Source: Aphis gossypii (Eukaryota > Arthropoda > Insecta > Hemiptera > Aphididae). From it: DNA of 64,000 nt. Shown here one piece after another: positions 1 through 11,857 of this stretch. Both the position numbers and the translations under genes were made by a program. The notes beneath the pieces were generated by a model. That model was not told where the DNA came from. It did not search any database and saw only the letters and a list, made by a program, of their open reading frames with translations. The stretch covers positions 58,133,260 to 58,197,259 of the forward strand of contig NC_065530.1 in the NCBI RefSeq assembly GCF_020184175.1, read 5' to 3'. The first letter of the stretch is position 1; each line of letters begins with the position of its first letter.

Positions 1-1390
1 GCGAAACGGATGCGATATACATATTATATTATATTATACGCTATAAAATTGGAAACGGATGCAAAGATAATATTATATAAATTATTATTATTAACGATTT
101 TAACTTTACGATAGACAGTGGTCAGTGAGCCTGAATATTTTATTATTATCTAACCGGTAAATTAATATAAGATCATCAATACATTGCATACAACCGACCG
201 ATAAAATCGTGTTATTTTTTTTTAAAGCTTTTATGATATATTTTATATTACCGTGATTATTTAAATTAATATTTTTGTGTAATAAATACAACCGGTAGTT
301 CAAAGCAGCAGACGGTTACAATGCAGATTTTTTTTTTTATATTTTATCGTATATTGGTATATGCTTGATAATTTGATAAATTTTCTAAACCGTAACTTGA
401 AAAGGTTATTTATTATGTAATATTCATATCCCCAGCAGTAATCTTAAAAAATAATACAGTATATTTGTTTTTCATTAAAAAAAAAAAAAAAAAAATGGAT
501 TTTATATTTTATATTTAATTGTTTAATGCATAAAATGCATAAAAACAATTACCTATACGTGTATTTCGTGATTATTAAATTAAAACTAAATAAGACAATT
601 TAACAATACTATAAAAATCAAGTTTACCATTGTATCAAAAAGAATAATATTTACTTGAGTAATAACATGCAACATAATACAATAATTAATTTAAAATAAC
701 AAATATTTGAATGGAAAGTTTTTGTCTACAAAAGACAATATAACAAATTATATCATCGCACTCCAAATTATATTTACTACATACATTTGATACATTCATT
801 TAAGAATTGTAATATTACATAATTATATACGTAGAACGTACCAAAATACATTATTACAAAATTAAAAAGTTAGGTACTATCATAATAAAATCGATTTTGT
901 GTTAAATAAAAGTATATTTTTACAATCTGTAATATTTATATATACTACAATAAGTAAATTGTACAGCTTAGATACAATATACACTACATGAGGAGGAAGA
1001 CCTACCATTATGGAAACCCTATGACTTGTGGGAGAGCAGTTTTTTTATTTAATTAAAACAGGTCGAAATTCAGGAAATCTCGACACCGGTGTTTTTTTAA
1101 ACGACGTGTTGGTTATTTGGTCAGTGAGGCTAAGCTAGAAATTGTGTGATTAACTGTTTTTCTGACATTATTTTTGACTAAACAAGTGTTTCTTAAACCA
1201 ATATAATTGTTTTTTTATTTATGTTAATTCAAATAAAAGTAAACTCTTGTATTTCCGCGTCTAACATATAACTGGGAAATTAAGTGCATGAAGTTTAGGC
1301 ACTTTAAGTACCAATAATATAAATAAAATCTTTGAAACTTACTATCATTTATAATATTATGCTTGTGTTAATTGATTAACTTCAAATTAA
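1..1390. other. AT-rich intergenic DNA, no gene seen
   Basis: Strongly AT-rich sequence with an A-run near 478-495. The short open frames here look like chance. A slightly more complex patch at about 985-1140 matches nothing I recognise. Confidence 0.6.
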
Positions 1391-1855
1391 AAAATAATAT
1401 CAGTAAATCAGTGGTCGCCATGAGTCATAATTATGCAGAATTATAACAATACCAAAAGCAAGGTCAATAAATAACAATAGGTATACATAGAAATTAGTAA
1501 ATTACAAACTAAAAAAATATTATTTAATTTTTGATAAAAATTGTTGAACAATGTTAACATTTATATCATATTATATCATAATAGATGGATATAATATTAT
1601 ATAGAAGTAAATATGAATGATTAATAATCGATCTTATTGTTTTTGCAGTTATTGTTTATTTAGATAACTACTGGTAAACGTTGGGTTTCACTATAATTTG
1701 CGATTATGATTATGATTGAAGTACCTCATTTTTATTTTATAATATGTCAGTTATCATACGTATTACATGAACAACCATAGCCTTGTTGCGACACAATGTT
1801 CCCAAGTACTATATATGATACTTATTACTTATTGAAATGATTTAGTATTTTATAG
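1391..1855 (+). other. Upstream block of a relic copy of the secreted-protein family
   Basis: The stretch around 1440-1480 (ataacaatacc...caaggtcaataaata) matches the conserved block found upstream of exon 1 in the other copies, near 7120-7150, 17840-17875 and 20510-20540. The signal-peptide exon cannot be recognised with confidence. This suggests the relic exon that follows was once part of a complete duplicated unit. Confidence 0.45.
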
Positions 1856-1968
1856 GGTGGATACACAGTAAAATTCAATTTAACTTGTACGCGAGCAAAA
1901 CCTCTACCAACACCACAGAAATCAAAAGAAATATTATAAACGTCGTTCAACTTGATTATTCTTTTTTT
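1856..1968 (+). pseudogene. Relic of exon 2 of the ML-like secreted protein family
   Basis: The segment follows an AG acceptor-like site, starts with a decayed version of the GGTGAATACCG exon start, and continues with a stretch clearly related to the YLSK..NTTE part of exon 2 (tgtacgcgagcaaaacc, then accacagaaatcaaaagaaa). It ends at a preserved GTAAGT donor at 1969. An internal deletion and frame damage make it non-coding. Exons 3 and 4 were not found downstream. The simplest reading is a fourth, oldest member of the tandem family whose intact members lie at 7.3-9.7 and 18.0-20.1 kb. Confidence 0.6.
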
Positions 1969-1982
1969 GTAAGTAATTTTTC

Positions 1983-2617
1983 AGAATCTGAGTGAAGTGA
2001 TGAATTTATTGATTCACAAACAAAAAAAATTATAGAAAACTAATTTTTACGTGAATCCTATTTTCCATAAAATTGTTTTTTTTTAAATTTTACTCAAAAA
2101 AAAAAATTGTAAAAACTTGAAATTTTGACTAAATATTAATTATTGTATAGTTTGTTATATTTTACGATAAAATTCTAAAAGCATTTCGACTATTTTTTTG
2201 ATATAAATAGACATAATATTAAAATAAATGTTGATTAAAAATTATTTGCTAAATTAAAAAGTTTTCAATATTTAATTTTACTTCAAAAAAAATTATTGAA
2301 ACTTGAAATTTCCACCAAATGAATATACTATTATTTTCTTCATACAATAACATATTCGTTTTTGTTAATACTTTTTGAGTTAGCTATGGACATGATAAAT
2401 TTTAAATATTTTTATAGTTTCCTCTGTATAAATGTTGAAAAAAAATTATCCACTTTGTCAAAATTATCAACAATTTAATAGAAGATCCCACAAAAGTTAT
2501 TCATATATCTGTATAAAAATATTAAAAATACATAGTCACAATTTTTTTTTTTGATATCACTTGGTAATATAAACATATTATAAGCTTATATCAACTACAC
2601 TCAGAATCATATTTCGT
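1983..2617. mobile_element. Putative non-autonomous TIR element in the relic gene
   Basis: The left end (gaatctgagtgaagtgatg, from 1983) and right end (caactacactcagaatca, to about 2617) are imperfect inverted repeats of each other, sharing the core TTCTGAGTG / CACTCAGAA with small differences. The interior is AT-rich with A- and T-runs and has no transposase frame. It begins about 14 nt after the donor site of the relic exon 2, so it would be an insertion in the former intron 2. Superfamily not determined. Confidence 0.4.
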
Positions 2618-2639
2618 ATGTACAATGATTCAAATTCAA

Positions 2640-3835
2640 CACAACTATCATAAAGAATCATTAAACACTTAAGGTATAGCAGAGCGTTACCTACTTACTC
2701 AAATATAATATTTTCTCTTAACCTAAGTTGTTATTTAAGACAGTTAATTTATTGTTATCTCAAAATTGTGTATCGTTTAATATCGGATTATGTGATTTAA
2801 TCATAAATAACGGTGTTACAGGTCATATACATTAATTTATATTATTTGTTGCATATTATAGTAAATAATATGAATTATAGGTACTATATACCTATTGACA
2901 ATTTTTAGCCTTTTTTTTTTTTTTTTAATATATCTATTTATACTATAAACACTATATTATATTATTATAATATCCTTTTTGGAAATCGAAATCAATTTCA
3001 TGAAACGGACAATACCTAGTTAGATTGTGTATTTAATGTAATTATTATGAAACAAGAGTGTTATATCATTATATCATAGTATTATAACTATATACTTTGT
3101 TATATTGTTCTATAAACAAAATCATAACAATTATAGTCAATAAATTGTATCATACTACATTATATTTTTATTTTATTTTTTACGTAACATACTTTTCAAT
3201 ATAAGTAAAGATAATAATGTTTTATCCGTTATCTTTATTTTATGAAAGAAATATCAAATTTAATTTCGGTGATTCCACATCCGATATATAATAAATGGTT
3301 TCTTATCGGAATATCGGTTGACGGATACTATTTATTATTTTATATACCTAGCAATTTTATATAAAAATGGAATAAAGGAACGTATTTTATAAAAAAAAAC
3401 TAGATGAATGTTATAATAAATTGAAATCAAACCAATCACTAAATGTGCTCAATTACACATGATTTCTGAACTAGAAATGGCTAAAATCAAAACGTAAGTA
3501 ATTCTGGACTTAAATAAACATTAAATTAATTAAATCAAACATAAATATTAACACGTTTAAACAACCATAGAAAACTAATCGATAGTTGATATAAACTGTA
3601 ATATTTTTTACTATTATTTATTCCAACAGTGGTAAAAAATATCGACGACAATATTATCTACCATCCACATATTATGTATTAAGTATTGCAGAAGAAAAGT
3701 TTTTAATACATAAACAAAATGCATCTGATAAAATAATAAAATAAATTAATATTACCTAAATATTTTGGAGATGTTATTTGAAACCAGTTTTTTTTATTTT
3801 TTTCATATTAAGACAGACCATGGAGGTAATATGAA
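2640..3835. other. AT-rich intergenic DNA with a repeated patch
   Basis: No coding sequence seen. The patch around 2670-2730 (tagcagagcgttacctactt) is related to 22690-22770 (cagcggagcggtacctactt) downstream of the third family copy. This fits either the 3' part of the duplicated unit or a dispersed repeat. Confidence 0.4.
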
Positions 3836-3839
3836 ATTA

Positions 3840-4740
3840 TGAAATGCATTATATGATACGTATTATGTATCAAGACCACCAATTGAAATTTTTTAACAGT
3901 GTATGAAACTTGCAATTGTAAAAAAACAATGAACAAAAAAATTGTAATAAAGCCTATCACAGCTACAGATTTTAATGAAAGAGCACAAATTGACTTGATG
4001 GATTTTCAGTCGGTAGGTACCAGTTTGAAAATTTAAATGGATACTAAATTTACCAAGACAATGCGACAAAATTTGCAATTCTAAGAACATAAGAAAGTAA
4101 ACAAAAAACTCAAGTTGCTAATGAGTATTGTTGACATTTGGAGCTCCCAAAAATATTACACAGTGACAATAGCCATGAATTTGTAAATTCAGTAATCAAT
4201 GAACTTAAAAACCTTTTGCCAGAATGTGTATATGGTCGCCCTAGACACCTTCAAAGTCAGGGAAGTGTTTAAAGGTCTAATCAGGATGTAGAACACATGT
4301 TACGAGCATGAATGGCTGATAATAAATTCAAGAAGTGGAGCATTGGATTAAATTTTGTTCAATTCCAAAAAAATAGTTCATTTCATCTATTAATTAAACG
4401 TAGCCCTTATCAAGTTTTATTTGAAAATAACCCGAAAATTAAATTAGGTACATCAAATTTTCCATCTTATCTGTTAAAGAAATTAACAACAAAAGAAGAT
4501 CTTGAACATATATCTCAGATAAAGGAAATTAAAACACGTTCAATTGCCTGCAGCACTTGTAAAGTTGAAATAAATTTGCTACTATTGGAGATTGCTGAAA
4601 ATAATAAAATTATTTAGTTTAGTTAGAGGATGGTTCAGTAGTAAATGTTTGAAAAAATGAAAAACTCAATTTCTTATTACTGATGAAGTTGATAAAAATG
4701 TTGAATATTTGGTGAGAGAAATGATTAAAAAAATTTAGGC
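3840..4740 (+). pseudogene. Decayed Gypsy/GIN-type integrase (KRBA2-like)
   Basis: Translating across several stops and frame changes gives an integrase core of the retroviral type: a first Asp context (AQIDLMDFQS), a second Asp context (KILHSDNSHEFV), and the third catalytic context GSV.RSNQDVE. The family has Glu at the dot, but here there is a TAA codon at 4270-4272. The C-terminal part stays open for 101 codons (4312-4617: WMADNKFKKWSIGLNFVQFQ, then SPYQVLF). This pattern is typical of the GIN/KRBA2-like integrases common in arthropod genomes, derived from Gypsy or Ginger elements. The loss of the catalytic Glu plus other lesions make it a dead copy. No long terminal repeats or protease/RT region were seen beside it. 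Confidence 0.7.
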
Positions 4741-4759
4741 AAAAAGTTTTGATTTATTT

Positions 4760-6210
4760 CTGTAAGGAAAAAAAACCTTGCCAATCAAGACAAGTAGGTG
4801 TGCTTGTTTTAAAAATAATATGCTATGTTACAGTTGATGTCATAATCAATCGTTATGTAAAAATAAATAATAAGAAAGAAAAATGTATTGGTACAGTTTA
4901 AAGCATTTAAGACGTTTGAGGTATGTTTTTTTATTGATAGTCAATCAATTAATTATTTTTTTAACAAAACAATAAAGAAATATAGGTATTTAAGTAATAT
5001 AAGTATAGTTAATTTCATTATTATTTCATAATACCTCATAGGTTATACAGTTGCTTATAAAATATAACATACGCATGGTTTATAAGAAATAAAATAAAAA
5101 TATAATGTAGTATAATATAATACATTTATTGACTATAATTATTATATTTTTCTTCATAGAAAAATATAGAAAAGTATATAATATTATGATACTACAATAT
5201 AATAACATAACAATATTGTTTTATAATAATTACATAAAGTACACTAGTATTTTTGTTAAAACTGGACAAATTTCACTATCTGGATATCCAGTTCATGAAA
5301 TGAGTAATTTCACTAAATGGATGCGACATATTGTACAACATTAATAACATTAAAATACACAGTCTAATCCATTAATATATAATATAATATATACATATAT
5401 ATATATTATATATTGTAGTCAATTGTATTTTACAAGATATGTAGTACGACCTAAAATACGGAAGTTTTTTACGTAATGTTCTCAAAAAAAAAAAATTTAA
5501 AAACGATTAAAATATGATCATTAAAAAAAAAATTAAAATTAAATACCTTTGGTTTATATTATAAACTTATCTCTACTCAAAATTGTTTTTCCTTTAATAA
5601 TTTTATACTTAACTATACTATTACTATACTTTTCATAATTCTATTTTTAATAAATTTGTTTGTCGTGTTTTCTAATTCTTTTGATTATATAATGTATAAT
5701 CAAACAATACATTTATAATTTGTAACGTAATGAAAAAAAGGAAATTAGTTTATATTTCAAGTGATTTTATAAAGTAATTTTAGTACCTACTGATGTTTTT
5801 CGTATTTGCTAACTTTTTTAAGATATTTTTTTATTTATCATATTAAAGAGTGTTTAAATACAAACAACAATAAAGTCCATAGTTTTTTTATCTTACTTAT
5901 TGAAGTAAAGTTGACTTGAAAATAGATTAAACGTTACATAATAATAAAAAATAATAATAATATCGTTTTTTTTTATGATATAATATTATGTATGTATCAT
6001 GTAATAAATAAGTAGAAATAAGAAATATTGAATACATTCATTTTATTTAAAACTAAACAATACACATATGATGTTCATCTAGACAGTTCGTATTCAGGGG
6101 GTTATACAAAACTTAATAACATATATATTTTAAGAATCCATGCAGCTACATTAATAAGGTTTATAACTAATAAATTACTTTAATACACATATAGTACATA
6201 CAATGTATTA
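4760..6210. other. AT-rich intergenic DNA; part of the duplicated unit
   Basis: A 71-codon frame at 5129-5344 has a low-complexity start and no recognisable family. The stretch 5870-6020 (cttattgaagtaaagttgac, then ttaaacgttacataa) is related to 17280-17420, which suggests the duplicated unit of the gene family began well upstream and was later split by the hAT relic. AT repeats lie at about 5380-5420. Confidence 0.4.
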
Positions 6211-6220
6211 AAATTCAATT

Positions 6221-6819
6221 TTACAGCACAAATTCTAAGTTTAAGTTAAAATTTGTTTCTTTAGAAGTACGGTTAAACACTATCTCAGGATTGAAATGAA
6301 TGTTTCTATTTTCTATATAAGTACCTATACTAAGCAATTCTAAACCGGTTGAACTATCTTCAAGAGTAACGTTTCGCAAATATTTCTTAATACTTTTTAA
6401 AAAAGAAAATGTCCATTCTACAGTTGTAGTTGACACCGATAAGTCACCAAACTTTTAATAAAAATGCTTAAAATACTTAGATAGGCTATGATATGAATTT
6501 ATTTAACCAATTTCTTTTCTAGAGATTTAATTTAATGAATAGTGAATCCAAATCCAAAAAATAAGAGTACAAATTAAAATTACTAAATATGACATAACTT
6601 TGTTATGATAATAAAAAGTACTATGGTATTTATTAAAAGTTCTTTTAATACATTAATAAAATCATCAAAAAATGGAATCACTATAATAGAACTACGGAAA
6701 TATTTATCAGGACAATCAGTACTACATTTACATGATTTTATATGAATTATTCTTGAAATGTTTAGTTTTTCAAGTTCATCAAAAAATGTTAAAAGAATTT
6801 CTCTACTAACATGTATCAC
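6221..6819 (-). pseudogene. hAT transposase C-terminal fragment (ZMYM1-like)
   Basis: Two minus-strand open pieces fit the end of a hAT-family transposase. The upstream piece (6819-6583) has the YFRSSIIVIPFFDDFINVL-type helix that precedes the dimerisation region. The downstream piece (6436-6221) has TTTVEWTFSFLKSIKKYLRN followed by GLELLSI, the conserved hAT dimerisation motif (usually T.ERSFS.L+.IKT+LR). Stops and frame changes separate the pieces and the catalytic RNase-H-like core is absent. It sits between stretches that correspond to adjacent upstream sequence of the gene at 18 kb, so it may be an insertion in the upstream region of copy 1. Terminal repeats were not found. Confidence 0.6.
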
Positions 6820-6939
6820 ACATCGATGTCAATTTAATACTTGGAAAAATTTTACTTTTTAATAAATTTATCTTCATCAGATTTAATTGTGTATCTGTTA
6901 TACTATATAATCAATATTACATTAATGAGCTACAGCTAA

Positions 6940-7266
6940 ATACAATGAAATCAGCACTGCAATCAAAATTGAATTAATCAGATTTGGGGATAATATCAGT
7001 AAGCAAGCGTATATAATTATGAACTTTAATGATAGCTTGCATCATATACTAAAAATTATATTATACATAAAAAGAATCGATTAATATATTTTATGATTGA
7101 TAGTCCACCCAAGTAATCTAGTATAACAATACTGAATTCAAGGTCGATAAATGATAATAATAAACATAAAAGTTATAAAAAATCAAGTACTAAAATGCCA
7201 AAATTAATGTGACTCTGAAAAACTGTAGAACAATACACTGTGTAGTTAAAATATTTTAAACTAAAG
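6940..7266 (+). promoter_or_regulatory. Conserved upstream block of family copy 1
   Basis: This block is shared with 17690-18008 (copy 2), 20340-20583 (pseudogene) and partly 1430-1480 (relic). Shared islands include tgatagcttgcatcatat, tctagtataacaata, caaggtcgataaat and, just before the start codon, agttaaaatattttaaac. Common duplication explains the similarity, and the region contains the promoter by position. No clear TATA box plus initiator could be fixed. Confidence 0.45.
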
Positions 7267-9729
7267 ATGGCAAAAATGTTCAAGTTTTTAATAATAAATT
7301 TGATCGTTTCTTTAAATTTAGCAAATTCAGAGGAATATAAACCTTTGTTTTTACCACATTTTTTACCAGTTGTAAGTATCTATCTAAATATATGTTTTTA
7401 AATATATCATTTCTCTTATTTGTTTCATTGACAAAAATCATATTTCTTAAAAAGATTGTTTTTAAATATTATAGGTTGATAAACATTAAAATAATGTTGT
7501 ATTTTATTCAGGGTGAATACCGAACAAAGTACTTAGGATTAACGCGTTGTAGTTCTATCCAATCACTTGATAAAATTATCTTTAATTTGTACCTAAGCAA
7601 AACATCTATAAATACCACGGAAGTCAAAGGAAATATAACAAATTGCATTGCTATTGATGATTCTCTTAATGTAAGTAATTTCTTAATGAAGCGATACATA
7701 CATTTTACTATAGTATACATGTATTTTTTGTATATATTTATAAGATGTTAAAACACTGTTTTGATTTTTAATTTTAAGATTTCTATTTGAATAACAAATT
7801 AGATCTAGTTTGTACTTTAAATAGATTAACATTAGAGATTCGCAGTATTTTTTTCTTTTTTTTTTAAGAAAACAAAAAAGTAAATCTAATGCAACTTTTT
7901 ATTAAATTTATTATTCATAATATTATGTTGGGCTAGTCAGTAGTTTTAAGTTCAGGATATGCAATGTAACTGTTTATCGAAACGTAAAATATTTGTTCAT
8001 GAAACAGAATAAATGTAGACTGTGTATTTTGTATTGCGTGAAAGAAATTTCATTCCAGTAATAAAGTTTAATGATACAAATTCGAACATTCCCATGTTGA
8101 ACAATAATTATACAAACACAATATTATACTTCGTACTTTTCCTATCACAAACAATAATGATTAGCCTTTTAATTGGTACCCATGTAAATAAATAAACCTT
8201 AATATCAGGAGATATAACCAGTAATATGTTATATAGCTTTCTGTAACAGGTATTCATAATCTTATGTTTTTTTTATAAATGTCGAAAATACCTTTTGTAC
8301 ACGGATGAAAAGCTTGAAAATTGAATACAAGATTCCATATAAATACTCTTTATGGCTATGTGAAAAAATTAATAATTAAATGTTGAATTTCTATATTAAA
8401 AGTATGACAATTTATTAAAAAAATGTTTATAAATAATTTATACTGAAACTAAATATGATTTAATACTTATTTATTAAGAAGTACATTTTTTTTTGATACA
8501 CATTTTATTTAAAACTTGGATATAATTTTAAAAATAAATGACGAAACTCTTAGTTATTTTATTGTTATTTAAAAATGTTATTCCTGAGAACTTATAACTT
8601 TAGATTAAATAACTATTTTTTATAAATAAAATGGTCAATGAAATTTTAAAATGCAATGTAAGTGACAAAAATAAATTCCACCATTACTGAAGAGTTTAAA
8701 GAAACTCTATTATTAATCTGTATACACTATACAATGATATAATGCAAAACCAATATAATATTATAGAATTAATAAATTTTAAAATTATTAATTTAATACA
8801 TAGGTATATTATAAAAAATCTATTTCAAATACTCATTTGACACTTCCTTGCCATTTTATAAGGTATTAAAGTCAAATGTTTTCTCATTGACGCAAGTTTA
8901 TTTTTATATAATTTAATATAAGATTTATTATAAAAAAATATAAATTTAAAATTTATTTCATGCAAATAATCTAAAAACGATATACGTTTAATTCTGAATT
9001 TGATAAATTTAGAAAAAATGTGTTATTTGATATTTTAATTTTAGTCAAAATATTTTCTTTCTCTTTAGTTAGAAGTTAATATGGCAGGAAAGGATTCCAT
9101 TGGTGGTTGGAAAGATAATGCAATGGTATTTCAGAAACTCAAGGCTTGCTCATCACTCAAACAATTGTTGGGTGCAGTTTGGACTCAAATAATGGACAGC
9201 GTAGGAATCTACAATGCAACTTGTCCTATACCCATGGTATTAAAGTGTATTATAAAAACTGAAGCATATAATTTAATCATTAATTCTATAACATTTTATT
9301 TTCTAATATTGAAATACAGTGTACTTGTTAAAACAGAGCCAATGAAAATGACGTATTGTGACTTAAAATGAGATTTTTTTTTTGAACTTTCTTTGAATAA
9401 TAGTTCTCAATTAAAATGTACCTACAATTATACTTTACCAAATGCTAATTTCACTTTATTTTTATTAGTAATCTTTATTCTAATATTATTTATTAAACAA
9501 AACAATACATTTATGTTATATAATGTAATTTAGAATAACATATGATATTTGTTTTCAGGGTTTTTATAAATTATCTGGACTAGATACTGCTGTTTTCGCT
9601 TCAGCCAATTTTTCAAAGAAATATTTTTACGGATCATACAAATTTCGTTTTTCTTTTACAAAAAACAATGAAGTCTATGGATGTTTTGTTATAGTTGTGG
9701 AGTTAAGAAGACCATGGGAAACTGATTAA
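7267..9729 (+). CDS. Small secreted ML/GM2-activator-like protein, copy 1
   Basis: Four exons join to a 200-aa protein: 7267-7371, 7512-7670, 9069-9236 and 9559-9729. All borders are GT..AG and all introns are phase 0 (140, 1398 and 322 nt). Exon 1 encodes a signal peptide (MAKMFKFLIINL...LANS), so the product is probably secreted. Exon 2 has LTRC and NTT/NIT glycosylation sequons. Exon 3 has W...F.KLKACSSLKQL and ends NATCPIP. Exon 4 begins G.YKLSGLD and has YGSYKFRF...VYGCFVIVVEL. The CP..G.Y...G.Y+....GC..I...L spacing resembles the C-terminal half of GM2-activator/ML lipid-binding domains, and also insect DUF1091 proteins. This is pattern resemblance only; ligand and function are unknown. 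Copy 2 shares every exon boundary. I chose the first ATG of the signal peptide. Confidence 0.75.
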
Positions 9730-10491
9730 ACATTAAATTATAATTAATTATTAAATGATAATAGCATATTCATATTTTAATATTATCCATATTTACTACA
9801 CTCATGAGTGACCATATAATAATTTATTAAATTATTATTATTACTTGATATCAATAATAAAAAGAAAAAATTAACTTAAAACGTTTTAATACAAAATATA
9901 TAGGTACCTATATGTTAGTATGTGTAATGTGTATAAATCATCATTTCAATGCAATGTAATTATTTATAAATACTTTATGTTTAATTAACCATTAGAGAAA
10001 AACTTTTAAAAAAATTATTTTTCTACAACATATTCTAACGCCAACGTCTACTTAGATGCTTGAAACAGTGACTCTCTGACGCCAACGCTCTCGGCCAATA
10101 TATATTAAATCTGTATCTTCAGTTCAGTTTAAAAATATGTGCCAGTGTGTTATTATATTACAAAAAAAATATAGGAAGTGACAATTATTTGAAACAAATA
10201 CAGGTCAACAAAACGTAAGTAACACAATAATATAAGTGTCTATAGGTACACCCGGCCGTGCATAGGCCCGGCACTTAGTATGATAAGTTTGCGAACTTGT
10301 GGAACTATTATACTATCGGTAACTACTGTGGGAACTTATATGGTCTTAGTTTATTTTGTTTTCCGAGCATGCGAGGCACGCGCGGTTCATAGTAAATAAC
10401 GTGTATCTACAGCGTGACAAATTTTCTTTTATGATTAACAAGATTTTTTAAAAATAAATAAATAAATACAGAAATTGCAAATAAATATATC
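9730..10491. other. Spacer after copy 1 with a possible promoter-like patch
   Basis: After the stop codon the sequence is AT-rich to about 10020. At 10038-10140 it becomes more complex: two gccaacg words, a TATATATTAAAT stretch near 10101 and ttcagttcagt downstream, then an exon-like end at 10214 (caaaac|gtaagt). A second GC-richer patch at about 10250-10410 has hgcccggc-type words. A non-coding first exon or an old repeat would both fit; no coding frame is supported. Confidence 0.3.
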
Positions 10492-10504
10492 AATATAGTT
10501 ATTT
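10492..10504. repeat. Target-site duplication, 3' side of the LINE
   Basis: The 13-nt word aatatagttattt recurs at 16936-16948, exactly at the other end of the LINE. The last three T merge with the poly-T that is the LINE's A-tail on this strand, so at least 10 nt are unambiguous. Confidence 0.7.
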
Positions 10505-10672
10505 TTTTTTTTTTTTTTATTAATGATAAGGCTTCAACATTAAAGTCATTAGCCGGAAAACATGTTTACAAGTTATTTACAATCATCTTAATATTAATAT
10601 TTAAATAAAGGAAGTACAGTATAATACAGGTATATGGTGTTAATGGTATAGGTAACAATAATATATAATTAT

Positions 10673-11596
10673 TTAAATTCTATTATAGAGATTATTTATT
10701 TTAAGGAATGTTATTAGGTGGTTAAAATTATCTATACTTAAAATATCTCTTAATGTTAAGTGTGGAAAGATTTTTCTTTGTTCAGATAGATTAGAGCATT
10801 CCAGGAGTAGGTGTGCTGTGGAAATCGGTGCGTTGTTGCATAGTTCGCAGTTTGGTCTCGGCTCTCTTCTCATTAGGTGTACGTGTGAGATGTTAGTGTG
10901 TCCAATTTTCATCCGTGTCCATATTACTTGTTGTCTTCTCGTACTTGAGGGAGGATTCGGGTTAGATGACAGAAAAGGTTTTATTTGATGTAGTTTGTTG
11001 TTCAGTTCCTGGTCCCAGAGTCGTTGGTGAATCTTTTTGCTATTTATTAAGGAGTTTCGGGCGGTGTCCTTGAAAGACGAAAGGTCTAATTTGGGGATAT
11101 TGATGTTGGTGGAGGCGGCTTCTTTAGCTGCTACATCAGCTTTTTCATTTCCTGGTATGTTTTTGTGGGCAGGAATCCACATGAAGGTTACCGAACGGGA
11201 GGCAAGGGAAGAGGCTCTTTCTTGTATGTTTTTTATTATTTCATTTGATGTCCCTTGGTTTTGTATAGCTAGAATAGAACTAAGGGAGTCGCTGGCTATT
11301 AAGAAAGATTTTGTATTTTTCCAATTTTGTTCAGTTAGTTCTATGGCTTTCAGGATCGCTAGTGCCTCGATGGTGAAAATAGAATTAATCTCCAGTGAAG
11401 AGAACTTAAAGGTTTCTTCATCTGTGATTATAGCTAGTCCTGTTTTGACGTTAGATTTTGATCCATCGGTGTATATAATTTTATGATTACAGAAATTCTT
11501 AAGTATAATGTCATTAAAATGTTTAGGGATTTCGGACGGCTCTATGTTTTGGATTTCTTGGATCATTGAGGTATTGATGTTAGGTTCATTTTCCAA
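10673..11596 (-). pseudogene. LINE ORF2 C-terminal part: RNase H domain
   Basis: An open stretch of 307 codons. RNase H motifs are in order: IIYTDGSK near residue 40 (first catalytic Asp), TIEALAILKAI near residue 80 (Glu), ASDSLSSILAI near residue 105 (Asp) and WIPAHKNIPGNEKAD near residue 140 (His/Asp). A Cys-rich tail (C..C....AH.LLEC) follows near residues 250-265, as usual after the RNase H of arthropod I/Jockey LINEs. It removes template RNA during target-primed reverse transcription. The true reading frame joins from 11793-11563 by a frameshift around 11590-11620, so this ATG is internal and not a real start. Confidence 0.85.
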
Positions 11597-11793
11597 GGGG
11601 GGAATATGTAGGGCGTAGGGGAGAGCAGTTTAGGCAGTGGTGTATTTGTTGTGTCAAGCCATTTTTTAATTCGTGTAGATATTGGTTGATTTTTTTTTAA
11701 GTGTAATGAAGGAGGTGAAGTGTTGAAAAGGTATGGTGATATAGCATTGTTCTTGTCGGCTAGTCTTTTAAGTGCAAATTTATAGGTGAGCAT
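11563..11793 (-). pseudogene. LINE ORF2 linker between RT and RNase H
   Basis: This frame (MLTYKFALKRLADKNNAISP...) continues the family sequence that follows the RT thumb. It is offset from both neighbours. Upstream, the frame is lost near 11870-11890, where the pattern H.QGIRLSIGAFKTSP is still readable across the shift. Downstream it is lost near 11600, before LENEPNINT. Two small indels in ORF2 therefore disable this copy. Confidence 0.8.
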
Positions 11794-11857
11794 GTTTCGT
11801 CTTATTTCGAGTGGAGGAGTATTTGCTTCACATAGAATGCTAGGTATGGGGCTGGTT

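Noticed and set aside
11037..11486. 149-codon + strand frame
   Set aside because: Antisense shadow of the LINE RNase H coding sequence; no independent motif.
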